Assembly (NCBI GenBank): GCA_036771835.1
Contig: DAIPGN010000001.1
Span: 1 to 64,000 of the forward strand
Direction of reading: 5' to 3'
Length of the DNA stretch: 64,000 bases
Source of the DNA: UBA4877 sp002399285
GTDB taxonomy: Bacteria > Bacillota > Thermoanaerobacteria > Thermoanaerobacterales > UBA4877
The notes under the pieces are model-generated. The model ran no database searches and was not told the origin of the DNA. It saw only the letters and a program-made list of their open reading frames with translations. Positions within the stretch are counted from its first letter, which is position 1. Each line of letters begins with the position of its first letter. Below are positions 15,613 to 22,459 of this stretch, piece by piece. The position numbers and the translations under genes were made by a program.

Positions 15613-16364
15613 GGACATTGACATTGCATCATAATGACATCGGAAGAGGGAATCTGATTCTTGTGAATCCCTTCCATTCGGTACGATGCGAGGCTGCGGG
15701 GGAAGATCTGACGGGAGTCTGCCCGGACTATCCGGGTATTTCACTTGAAAGGCGTATGGCAGATATGCTGGCCGAGGCCATGGCCGCGGTAAGCTGTGGG
15801 AATCAAATCGTTCCCGTCAGCGGTTACCGGTCGGAAGGTGAGCAGCGGGATCTGTATGCCGATTCCCTGCTGGAGAACGGCGAGGATTATACGCGAAAGT
15901 TTGTGGCGCTGCCGGGATGCAGCGAGCATCAGACGGGTCTAGCTATCGATCTCGCGGAGAATTCGCCGGATATTGATTTTATCTGTCCTGACTTTCCCTA
16001 TACTGGAATATGCCAGGCCTTTCGGGAAAAATCGGTGAGGTATGGTTTTATAGAGCGGTATCCCGCCGGAAGCGAACACCTGACGCATATCGCGCAGGAG
16101 CCCTGGCATTTTCGATATGTAGGGTATCCGCATTCCCAGCTGATGAGCGAAGAAAAACTGACTTTGGAAGAATATACGGATTATATAAAGGGGTATCCTT
16201 ATAAAGGCAGGCATCTTGAATTTTATTCGGGCGAACGCAATTATGAGATATTTTATGTGCCTATGGATACGGACGGGCCGGCGGACGTTGATATACCGGA
16301 TGAGGTCCTGTACGGGGTATCGGGCAACAATGTAGACGGCGCTGTGGTCACCATTATGCGGTGA
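15609..16364 (+). CDS. vanXY: VanXY-type D,D-dipeptidase/D,D-carboxypeptidase
   Basis: This 251-residue zinc peptidase (M15 family) hydrolyses D-Ala-D-Ala and the D-Ala-ended pentapeptide so that only D-Ser precursors remain. The zinc and catalytic residues are intact: SxHxxGxAxD at 105-114 (His107, Asp114), and Glu164 with His167 in QEPWH. Arg74 lies in SGYRSEGEQ. There is no signal peptide, so it acts in the cytosol as VanXY does, unlike membrane-bound VanY. The ATGA overlap with vanG implies coupled translation. A terminator hairpin begins inside the last codons, so nothing further is in this operon. Confidence 0.88.
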   Translation: MRTLTLHHNDIGRGNLILVNPFHSVRCEAAGEDLTGVCPDYPGISLERRMADMLAEAMAAVSCGNQIVPVSGYRSEGEQRDLYADSLLENGEDYTRKFVALPGCSEHQTGLAIDLAENSPDIDFICPDFPYTGICQAFREKSVRYGFIERYPAGSEHLTHIAQEPWHFRYVGYPHSQLMSEEKLTLEEYTDYIKGYPYKGRHLEFYSGERNYEIFYVPMDTDGPADVDIPDEVLYGVSGNNVDGAVVTIMR

Positions 16365-16384
16365 CCACAGCGCTTTATCTTTTC
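16339..16384 (+). terminator. Strong terminator closing the van cluster
   Basis: A perfect 14-base stem, GCGCTGTGGTCACC (16339-16352) and GGTGACCACAGCGC (16360-16373), straddles the vanXY stop codon and is followed by TTTATCTTTT. This marks the end of the van operon, so there is no cotranscribed vanT. Confidence 0.9.
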
Positions 16385-16447
16385 TGCGGCGGCAGCCGAT
16401 GTTATAATTATATCGGGAGTAATTATATAGAATGGAGGAACTGAAAT

Positions 16448-17149
16448 ATGAGCGTACATATGGCTGCAAAGGAAAATGACATAGCGCGGAGCATACTTCT
16501 TCCCGGAGACCCGATGAGGGCCAAGTATATAGCCGAGAATTTCCTGGAGGACACGGTATGTTACAATGAGGTAAGGGGAATGTATGGATTTACGGGCACC
16601 TATAAGGGCAAACGGGTGTCGGTGCAGGGGACAGGTATGGGCATACCGTCTTTATCCATCTACGTCCATGAGCTGATCACTCAGTATGGCGTAAAGAATC
16701 TCATAAGGGTGGGCACATGCGGAGCGATGCAGCCCGACATAAATATCAGGGACGTTGTACTTGCAATGACGTCGTCCACGAACTCATCATTGAACAAGCA
16801 GAGGTTCAGGGGCATGGATTATGCTCCCGCCGCCAGTTTCAGGCTGCTCAAAAAGGCCTATGATGCAGCGGCGGCACGTAATCTTGATGTAAAAGTAGGG
16901 AATATACTCTCTTCGGATAGTTTTTACGATGACGATCCGGATGAATGGAGATTATGGGCCGAATACGGCGTGATGGCGGTGGAGATGGAGACCTCCGGCC
17001 TGTATACGTTGGCCGCGAAGTATGGCGTGGATGCCCTTACGATATTGACCGTAAGCGACAGTCTGGTGACCGGCCAGGCCACGAGCTCTCAAGAGAGGGA
17101 GAAAACATTTAAAGAAATGATTGAAATCGCCCTGGAAGTGGCAGAATAA
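16448..17149 (+). CDS. deoD: Purine-nucleoside phosphorylase, DeoD type
   Basis: A 233-residue enzyme that splits purine (deoxy)nucleosides with phosphate to give free base and (deoxy)ribose 1-phosphate. Family signatures are VLLPGDP-like ILLPGDPMRAKYIAE, the phosphate-binding RVGTCGAMQ, the substrate-site MAVEMETSGLYTLA and the catalytic-Asp loop TVSDSLVTG. The length is typical of the hexameric bacterial DeoD. ATG 16448 follows TGGAGGAA. A small helix-turn-helix gene comes 15 bases later and is probably cotranscribed. It is unrelated to the preceding van genes, which end in a terminator. Confidence 0.93.
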   Translation: MSVHMAAKENDIARSILLPGDPMRAKYIAENFLEDTVCYNEVRGMYGFTGTYKGKRVSVQGTGMGIPSLSIYVHELITQYGVKNLIRVGTCGAMQPDINIRDVVLAMTSSTNSSLNKQRFRGMDYAPAASFRLLKKAYDAAAARNLDVKVGNILSSDSFYDDDPDEWRLWAEYGVMAVEMETSGLYTLAAKYGVDALTILTVSDSLVTGQATSSQEREKTFKEMIEIALEVAE

Positions 17150-17164
17150 AACCGGGTGATATAT

Positions 17165-17425
17165 ATGGATGCCAATGCAGAGAACAATGTGCGAGTCAGT
17201 TATTACAGCAAATTGTTGATGCAGAAGATGAACGGACAAGAGCTGAAGCTGGATAAGCTGTCAAAGGAAGAGCTTAAAGCCCTCTATTCGGAAGTTTCGG
17301 CGTCGGATATAGCAAAGCTCTTTGACGTCAGCTTTGATAAGGTGAGATACAGACTGCGTAAATGGGGCATTTTTTACTCGGACATACTGAGGGAGAGGGC
17401 TGAAAAGAATACCCTCTCTCTTTAA
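17165..17425 (+). CDS. Small helix-turn-helix protein
   Basis: An 86-residue basic protein. The central segment VSASDIAKLFDVSFDKVRYRLRKWG (positions about 46-70) reads as a helix-turn-helix with an arginine-rich recognition helix, so it probably binds DNA. No further domain is present, and I do not recognise a named family. It follows deoD by 15 bases and ends before a terminator. ATG 17165 is preferred over GTG 17156 because GGGTGA lies 5 bases ahead of it. Confidence 0.6.
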   Translation: MDANAENNVRVSYYSKLLMQKMNGQELKLDKLSKEELKALYSEVSASDIAKLFDVSFDKVRYRLRKWGIFYSDILRERAEKNTLSL

Positions 17426-17437
17426 AAAGGTCTGATA

Positions 17438-17458
17438 AAGGCTGCCAAGCAGCCTTTT
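17438..17458 (+). terminator. Terminator after the deoD unit
   Basis: AAGGCTGC (17438-17445) pairs with GCAGCCTT (17449-17456) around a 3-base loop, ending in TTTT. It lies between convergent genes and may serve both. Confidence 0.8.
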
Positions 17459-17459
17459 G

Positions 17460-17681
17460 TTATGAACGGGAGTTTTTAGAAACAAATGTCTGACAGCAGG
17501 TTTCCATGCTCATCTGTACCGGCGTCGTAAGATCATTCGGTACGGATGGAGCATCATAGCTGTTTCCTGCATGGCCGCCCGAACTGTCCGACGTCACCAA
17601 AATCTGATTTGCTTTGCAGTAATTGTCCTGAGTCCAGTAATGGCAGTTATTAACGCTGCATCTAACCTGTACGTTTGCCAT
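17460..17681 (-). CDS. DUF1540 domain protein
   Basis: A 73-residue protein with the DUF1540 signature VRCSVNNCHYW...NYCKANQILV near the N-terminus, then a polar low-complexity linker and a C-terminal TCCQTF. The clustered Cys residues (C-x4-C...C) suggest a small metal-binding or disulfide-bonded unit. Such proteins are common in spore-forming Clostridia and are of unknown function. ATG 17681 has GGAGGTG 7 bases upstream. Longer in-frame translation upstream lacks a ribosome site. Confidence 0.8.
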   Translation of the reverse strand: MANVQVRCSVNNCHYWTQDNYCKANQILVTSDSSGGHAGNSYDAPSVPNDLTTPVQMSMETCCQTFVSKNSRS

Positions 17682-17892
17682 AGCTTTCACCTCCGGATTT
17701 ATTATTTGCGTATGTCTTAATAAAATACGCTGCGGCAAACCTTTCGTTAACAAAAATCAGATAGAAAGAATATATTTAATCCAGATGGATCATGTAACTT
17801 GGCTGTAGAAACAAAATAGGGTTCTGCCAAAGTCACGTTTGGCTTTTTGTGATAAAATGGTAGTATGTTTAATAATAAGTTAGGAGGCAAAT

Positions 17893-18162
17893 ATGGTCAC
17901 GGAAGAGGTAAAAAAAGATGTGATAAACAGACTTCATACGGTAAAGGGGCATATCGGCGGCATAGAAAAGATGATAGAGGAGGGCAAAAGCTGTGACGAA
18001 GTACTTCTGCAGATAGCAGCGGTAAAATCCTCTATGGAAAAGATCGGGTACTTCCTCATTCAAGAACATGCGAAGGAATGTATAATACAGGATGATGAGG
18101 ATAAAGTAATGTTGGACGATGTGAAGAAGTTGATCGACTCGGTGATCAAATTCACCAGATAA
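17893..18162 (+). CDS. CsoR/RcnR-family metal-sensing repressor
   Basis: An 89-residue all-helical repressor (DUF156 family). The C-H-C ligand set is visible as Cys34 (GKSCDEVL), His59 and Cys63 (QEHAKEC), which is the Cu(I) site pattern of CsoR rather than the Cys-only site of persulfide-sensing CstR. Derepression on metal binding is the family mechanism. The gene is followed by a sigma-A promoter with G/C-run operator-like sequence and then thioredoxin. So it probably controls the thioredoxin-selenoprotein unit, itself, or both. ATG 17893 follows TAGGAGGC. The real ligand is not proven. Confidence 0.8.
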   Translation: MVTEEVKKDVINRLHTVKGHIGGIEKMIEEGKSCDEVLLQIAAVKSSMEKIGYFLIQEHAKECIIQDDEDKVMLDDVKKLIDSVIKFTR

Positions 18163-18170
18163 AGTAAACA

Positions 18171-18227
18171 TTGACAATTTTGAGGGGGATATGATATTAT
18201 AAAGATACCCCCATACGAGGGGATAGT
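18171..18227 (+). promoter_or_regulatory. Promoter with CsoR-operator-like element before thioredoxin
   Basis: TTGACA (18171-18176) and TATTAT (18195-18200) with an 18-base spacer make a sigma-A promoter. Just downstream, ATACCCCC (18205-18212) and GGGGATA (18219-18225) resemble the interrupted C-run/G-run dyads bound by CsoR-type repressors, placed to block initiation. A GGGGG run also lies in the spacer. The operator role is inferred from the adjacent regulator gene. Confidence 0.55.
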
Positions 18228-18247
18228 AAAGGGAGGCATAATTGTTT

Positions 18248-18568
18248 ATGAACAAACCGATAATAGTAACCGATAATGATTTTGAGGATAAGGTTTTAAA
18301 ATCAAATAATGTTGTTCTTGTTGACTTTTGGGCATCATGGTGCGGCCCATGCAAAATGATGGCGCCCGTATTGGATGAAATATCCGAGGAAAACGACGAC
18401 TTTATCGTGGCAAAGCTCAATGTGGATGAGAATCAGGAAACGGCGTCGGCTTACAGGGTGATGAGTATTCCGACGATGGGCATATTCAAGGACGGCAAGA
18501 TGGTGGATAAACTTGTCGGTGTCACGCCGAAGCAGTCGGTTCTGAATAAGGTCAAAGCCTATATATAA
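18248..18568 (+). CDS. trxA: Thioredoxin
   Basis: A 106-residue cytosolic disulfide reductase with the active-site WCGPC in VDFWASWCGPCKMMAP, the cis-proline loop SIPTMGIF and the conserved Asp in VVLVDFW. It passes electrons from thioredoxin reductase (not in the window) to disulfides. The ATG at 18248 is 11 bases from GGGAGG; TTG 18242 is better spaced and is a plausible true start that adds two residues. The DUF1858 selenoprotein candidate begins 11 bases after its stop, so the two are one transcription unit and may be redox partners. Confidence 0.93.
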   Translation: MNKPIIVTDNDFEDKVLKSNNVVLVDFWASWCGPCKMMAPVLDEISEENDDFIVAKLNVDENQETASAYRVMSIPTMGIFKDGKMVDKLVGVTPKQSVLNKVKAYI

Positions 18569-18579
18569 GAGGTGATCCT

Positions 18580-18795
18580 ATGATTTCCGGCGATATGATA
18601 ATTTTTGACGTACTTGAGAAGTATAAGGATGCCGGTCTCGAGGAGATATTTTATAACAACGGCATAGTCTGTTTTGGTTGAGGCGGCGCACTCTATAAGA
18701 GCATTGAGCGGGCTGCTCAAAGGTATGGATGCGATCTTGACGGTTTGCTCAGACAGTTGAACGAAGCTGTGGACAAAAAAACCGTTGACAAATAA
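18580..18795 (+). CDS. Probable selenoprotein: DUF1858 protein with in-frame TGA (CxxU)
   Basis: Translation from ATG 18580 (GAGGTGAT upstream) runs 33 codons, meets TGA at 18679-18681, then continues in frame for 37 codons to TAA 18793-18795. Reading TGA as selenocysteine gives a complete 71-residue DUF1858-type protein. It has an N-terminal MISGDMIIFDVLEKY, the motif GIVCFGU (Cys31, Sec34), then YKSIERAAQRYGCDLDGLL and LNEAV. Family members carry C-x-G-C here, so the TGA falls exactly on the second Cys. A SECIS-like stem-loop follows. The adjacent thioredoxin suggests a redox role. A nonsense mutation is the alternative, but conservation on both sides of the TGA argues against decay. Confidence 0.8.
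18682..18720 (+). promoter_or_regulatory. Candidate bacterial SECIS element
   Basis: TTGAGC (18704-18709) pairs perfectly with GCTCAA (18715-18720) around the apical loop GGGCT. The loop begins 28 bases after the TGA, inside the 16-37 base range described for bacterial SECIS elements, and G occupies the first loop positions as required. The element is within the coding region, as bacterial SelB-dependent recoding needs. Confidence 0.65.
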
Positions 18796-18814
18796 AAGTC
18801 CCCTATGTTAATAT
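18785..18814 (+). promoter_or_regulatory. glnA promoter
   Basis: TTGACA (18785-18790) and TAATAT (18809-18814) with an 18-base spacer. The -35 overlaps the last codons of the DUF1858 gene. Transcription would start near 18821 and pass through the leader terminator. Confidence 0.7.
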
Positions 18815-18834
18815 GTATCTATAAATTTTGGGCA

Positions 18835-18880
18835 AAGGCGTCCCGGTCGGTGTGATACTGACTTGGGCGCCTTATTTTTT
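18835..18880 (+). terminator. Leader terminator upstream of glnA (attenuator candidate)
   Basis: AAGGCG (18835-18840) pairs with CGCCTT (18868-18873), and CCC (18842-18844) with GGG (18865-18867). The enclosed arm forms its own hairpin GTCGGT/ACTGAC, and a T run follows (18875-18880). It lies between the promoter and the glnA ribosome site, so it must be read through to express glnA. The ANTAR-domain gene directly after glnA is the obvious antiterminator candidate. Confidence 0.7.
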
Positions 18881-18897
18881 ACAAGGGAGGACTTAAT

Positions 18898-20232
18898 ATG
18901 ACAAGAGCAAAACTATCAAGAGATGATGTGCTTAAGAGGGTAGAGGAACTTGGAGTGGAATTTATCCACCTTCAGTTTACGGATATCTTCGGTGTAATGA
19001 AAAATGTATCGATAACCAAAGAGGAGCTGGAGGAAGCTCTGGATAACGAAAAGATGTTTGACGGGTCTTCTATCGACGGGTTCGCGAGGATAGAGGAATC
19101 GGATATGTATCTGCGGCCGGATCTATCCAGCTTTAATATTTATCCGTGGTCGGGCGAGAACCTTGAAGCGAGACTGATCTGTGATGTATACAACCCGGAT
19201 GGCACGCCCTTTGAAAGCGACCCCCGGTATATACTCAAAAGGGCTTTAAACCATGCAAAGCAACTTGGTTACGGATTTAACGTGGGACCCGAATGTGAGT
19301 TTTACCTTTTTCTCACCAACGAGAAGGGCGAGGCCACGACCATTACCCATGACAACGCCGGTTATTTTGATTTGGCGCCGGTAGATCTGGGAGAAACGGC
19401 AAGGCGGGACATGGTCATGACTTTAAAGAAAATGGGATTCGAGATAGAGGCTTCCCACCATGAAGGAGGGCCGGGCCAGCATGAGATCGACTTTAAATAT
19501 GACGGCGCATTGGCGACCGCGGATAACATCATGACCTTCAAAATGGCAGTCAGGATCGTTGCTCAGAGGAACGGGCTGCATGCCACCTTCATGCCTAAAC
19601 CGGTATACGGCATTCCCGGCTCGGGTATGCATACCAATATGTCTCTCACCAAGAACGGGGAGAATGTGTTTTACAATCCGGATGGCGAGCTTCAGCTCAG
19701 CAAGAGCGCATACTATTTTATGGGCGGTCTGATGAAGCATGCAAAGGCTATGTGCGCGATCACAAATCCCACCGTAAATTCGTACAAGAGACTGGTCTCC
19801 GGTTACGAGGCACCCGTATACGTGGCCTGGTCGTCGAGGAACAGAAGCCCGCTCATAAGGGTCCCGGCCAAGCGAGGTCCGGCGACGAGGATCGAGCTTC
19901 GAAATCCCGACCCGTCATGTAATCCGTATCTGGAACTGGCAGTTGTCCTGGAAGCCGGACTGGACGGCATAATTAATAAGATAGAGCCGCCCGAGGCCGT
20001 GAACAGGAACATATATCACATGACAAATGAAGAGCTGGACGGTTCCAACATAGACAGGCTTCCGGGTTCATTGGAGGAAGCGCTGATAGAGCTGAATAAA
20101 GACGAGGTCATTAAAAATGCCTTGAGCCCCCATACCGTAGAAAAGTTTATATCCGCGCAGATGGAGGAATGGGATCAGTACAGGACCTATGTGACTCAAT
20201 GGGAGCTTGATAGGTATCTTACAAAGTATTAA
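18898..20232 (+). CDS. glnA: Glutamine synthetase, type I
   Basis: This 444-residue enzyme makes glutamine from glutamate, ammonia and ATP. Signatures are FTDIFGVMKNV and FDGSSIDGF in the N-terminal beta-grasp domain, GPECEFYLF and GGPGQHEIDF metal/ATP-binding segments, KPVYGIPGSGMH, and NPTVNSYKRLVSGYEAP with RNRSPLIRVP near the active site. The length matches the short GSI-alpha form, which lacks the adenylylation insert. A terminator in its leader and the ANTAR regulator 20 bases downstream point to control by transcription antitermination in response to nitrogen state. Confidence 0.96.
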   Translation: MTRAKLSRDDVLKRVEELGVEFIHLQFTDIFGVMKNVSITKEELEEALDNEKMFDGSSIDGFARIEESDMYLRPDLSSFNIYPWSGENLEARLICDVYNPDGTPFESDPRYILKRALNHAKQLGYGFNVGPECEFYLFLTNEKGEATTITHDNAGYFDLAPVDLGETARRDMVMTLKKMGFEIEASHHEGGPGQHEIDFKYDGALATADNIMTFKMAVRIVAQRNGLHATFMPKPVYGIPGSGMHTNMSLTKNGENVFYNPDGELQLSKSAYYFMGGLMKHAKAMCAITNPTVNSYKRLVSGYEAPVYVAWSSRNRSPLIRVPAKRGPATRIELRNPDPSCNPYLELAVVLEAGLDGIINKIEPPEAVNRNIYHMTNEELDGSNIDRLPGSLEEALIELNKDEVIKNALSPHTVEKFISAQMEEWDQYRTYVTQWELDRYLTKY

Positions 20233-20252
20233 AATTTAATAGAGGTGTTTCG

Positions 20253-20843
20253 ATGAGACAGGAGAAAATACTTTTGGCCGTTTCGGATACCCAGATCAAG
20301 GAACAGTTAAAGGACACGTTAAAATCATCAGGATATATGGTATACACCGTCGGCGACGGAGCGTCGGCGCTTAGGCTCTCTAAGTCTATAGTCCCCGGGG
20401 CGGCCGTCGTCGACGAGGTTCTCTCCGGAATAAATGGAATGACCGTATCCGATATATTGGCCGGCGAGGGTATTTCTCCGGTTATCATCATGGCAACCGC
20501 CGGCACCTATAGGGCGACGGGTACGCATCGGGACGGTATCGCATATCTCATCAAACCCGTATCCAATTACACGGTTCTTGAAACATTGAATTCTTTATTA
20601 AAGCATGAGAGAAAGATGGGGGTCCCGACAGGTAAGACGAAGAAGCCAGGCGGGAAACCCGATTTGCGGAGACAGCTGAACGCAGCCAAGTCTTATCTGA
20701 TGGAAAATGAAGGTTATACTGAAGAAGAGGCCCACAGGTATATACAGAAGACGGCCATGGACTTTTCCATATCGATGGAGCAGGCCGTACAGAATATAAT
20801 CGATATGTATAAAAATAAAAAAGGATGTCACAAAACCACTTAA
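20253..20843 (+). CDS. ANTAR-domain response regulator
   Basis: A 196-residue protein. Residues 1-115 form a receiver-like domain, but the usual phospho-acceptor region reads AAVVDEVLSG, so the acidic pocket is partly degenerate. A basic linker follows, then a C-terminal ANTAR RNA-binding domain (NAAKSYLMENEGYTEEEAHR, then YIQKTAMDFSISMEQAVQN). ANTAR proteins bind paired small hairpins in nascent RNA and prevent terminator formation. Its position right after glnA, whose leader carries a terminator, matches the arrangement in other Clostridia. The gene's last codons lie in a terminator hairpin. Confidence 0.88.
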   Translation: MRQEKILLAVSDTQIKEQLKDTLKSSGYMVYTVGDGASALRLSKSIVPGAAVVDEVLSGINGMTVSDILAGEGISPVIIMATAGTYRATGTHRDGIAYLIKPVSNYTVLETLNSLLKHERKMGVPTGKTKKPGGKPDLRRQLNAAKSYLMENEGYTEEEAHRYIQKTAMDFSISMEQAVQNIIDMYKNKKGCHKTT

Positions 20844-20867
20844 AGCAGTTTTGCGGCATCCTTTTTT
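20819..20867 (+). terminator. Terminator after the glnA-ANTAR unit
   Basis: AAGGATG (20821-20827) pairs with CATCCTT, and the inner CAAAAC with GTTTTG. A run of T residues (20862-20867) follows. It overlaps the end of the ANTAR gene. Confidence 0.85.
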
Positions 20868-20977
20868 ATTTTTGCTTCTGCTCCAACGTTTTTAAATGTG
20901 CTCTTGTTAAACCGGCACGATTTACGATATTATATATTATATGGCTTTATATATTGCTCAATCTTGGAGGTCATCGA

Positions 20978-22024
20978 ATGAAATCAAAGATCAATAGGTC
21001 TGTTCTATTATTGCTGTCGGCTGTTCTGATCATGCTGCAGGGATGCGGCGTAAAGGGTGGGGAACAATCCGTGACTAAAACGGGGTTTATGCTGGATACA
21101 AATATAGAGGTTACGGCTTACGGTCAGAAGGATCAGGCCGAAAAAGCGGTCGACGGCGTTCTCACACGCATACGTGATATCGACAACAAAATGTCGCCGG
21201 AACTTCCGTCCAGTTCGGTGGTAAAAATTAATGCTGCTGCAGGAAAAGACTATGTTAAGGTGGATGGCGATACATTTTATGTGATCAGGGAAGGGATAAA
21301 ATATGCCGGACTTACGGGAGGCATGCTTGATATATCCGTGGGACCGTTGGTAAAACTCTGGGGGATCGGGACAGAAAACGCTCATGTTCCCACACGGGAG
21401 GAGATCGATAAGGCCAGGGCACTTATAGATTATAAAAAGATCGATATCAATGAGAACAATAACGAGGTGAAGCTGTCGCAGCCGGATATGAGGATGGACC
21501 TTGGAGCAATAGCCAAAGGGTATGCCGCCGACTGCGCCAAGCAAGTGATCATCAAGAACGGGATAAAAAGCGCTCTGATAAATCTGGGCGGCAACATATA
21601 TGCAATGGGGTCAAAGGCCGACGGCTCCGATTGGAGGATAGGCATACAGGACCCGTTCAATTCCAGAGGCGATTATGTGGGCATAGTAAGGGTCAAGGAT
21701 AAGTCAGTTGTCACGTCGGGAAACTATGAGAGGTTTTTTGAGGAAAACGGGAAGAGGTATCACCATATATTTGACGTTTCTACAGGTTATCCATCCGACA
21801 ATGGTGTGGTCAGCACCACGATAATAAGCGATAAATCCATAGACGGCGACGCCCTTTCCACTTCCGTTTTTGTGCTGGGCGTGGATAAGGGGCTTAAGCT
21901 GGTCGAGTCGATGGACGGGGTGGAGGCCGTCATAATAACTTCGGATAAGAAGGTCTACGCCACCCCGGGGGCTAAATCTATTTTTCAGATAACCGACAAG
22001 GAGTATACCTATGAAGACAGGTGA
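20978..22024 (+). CDS. apbE: ApbE-family FMN transferase lipoprotein
   Basis: A 348-residue exported lipoprotein. The N-terminal helix ends in a lipobox (MLQGCGVKG), so it is anchored on the outer face of the membrane. ApbE proteins move FMN from FAD onto a threonine of redox proteins such as RnfG/NqrC, with Mg2+. The motifs visible are DTNIEVTAYG, GGMLDISVGPLVKLWGIG, DLGAIAKGYAAD, INLGGNIYAMG and the DGDALST metal site. ATG 20978 has TTGGAGG 7 bases upstream; any longer form would start inside the preceding terminator. It overlaps the NusG-II gene by 14 bases. Confidence 0.92.
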   Translation: MKSKINRSVLLLLSAVLIMLQGCGVKGGEQSVTKTGFMLDTNIEVTAYGQKDQAEKAVDGVLTRIRDIDNKMSPELPSSSVVKINAAAGKDYVKVDGDTFYVIREGIKYAGLTGGMLDISVGPLVKLWGIGTENAHVPTREEIDKARALIDYKKIDINENNNEVKLSQPDMRMDLGAIAKGYAADCAKQVIIKNGIKSALINLGGNIYAMGSKADGSDWRIGIQDPFNSRGDYVGIVRVKDKSVVTSGNYERFFEENGKRYHHIFDVSTGYPSDNGVVSTTIISDKSIDGDALSTSVFVLGVDKGLKLVESMDGVEAVIITSDKKVYATPGAKSIFQITDKEYTYEDR

Positions 22025-22376
22025 TAAGCTGCTCATAGCTGTGGTGATCATTTTTTCAGTCTGCGGTTTGATATATTTTACATTGAACCCGGCCGCAAAG
22101 GGGAGCATGGTCTATATAGAGGTGAACGGAAAACTATATGAGACTCTTTCGCTGGACCGGGATAAAACCGTAACCGTCCATGCGGCCGGGGACGAATTCA
22201 ACGTCGTCGAGGTAAAGAACGGCCGGGCCCGTATGATCGACGCAAACTGCCCCGACAGGGTCTGCATAAAGCAGGGCTGGATAAATAGAGCAGGCGAAAG
22301 CATCATCTGTCTGCCGCACAGGGTGGTCGTCAGAGTACCGGGCGAGATCAAGGGAGTTGATCAGGTAACATATTGA
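22011..22376 (+). CDS. NusG domain II protein (membrane-anchored)
   Basis: A 121-residue protein with an N-terminal membrane helix (about 5-24) and a small extracytoplasmic beta domain of the NusG_II type (YIEVNGKLYETLSLDRDKTV...NCPDRVCIKQGWI...CLPHRVVVRV). The conserved CPDRxCxxxGWI and CLPH segments hold three Cys, which may bind metal or form a disulfide. Such genes regularly sit beside apbE and Rnf or flavoprotein genes, suggesting a role in membrane redox chemistry. Function is not established. It overlaps apbE, so the two are coupled. Confidence 0.85.
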   Translation: MKTGDKLLIAVVIIFSVCGLIYFTLNPAAKGSMVYIEVNGKLYETLSLDRDKTVTVHAAGDEFNVVEVKNGRARMIDANCPDRVCIKQGWINRAGESIICLPHRVVVRVPGEIKGVDQVTY

Positions 22377-22394
22377 GTTTGTCAGGTAGTAAAT

Positions 22395-22437
22395 TTGACA
22401 ATCTGGTACAATTATCCTATTATGAAGGACAATAGGA
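22395..22437 (+). promoter_or_regulatory. Promoter with overlapping inverted repeat
   Basis: TTGACA (22395-22400) and TATTAT (22418-22423) are spaced 17 bases apart, a near-consensus sigma-A promoter. TCCTATT (22415-22421) and AATAGGA (22431-22437) are an inverted repeat overlapping the -10, a plausible operator for an unidentified repressor. It drives the solute-binding lipoprotein gene. Confidence 0.65.
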
Positions 22438-22459
22438 GTATTTTTAGGGGGACGCTATT

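Noticed and set aside
18580..18681. 33-codon peptide ending at the TGA, or a nonsense-mutated pseudogene
   Set aside because: Family-like sequence continues in frame right after the TGA, and a SECIS-like hairpin is at the right distance; recoding is the better reading, though not proven.
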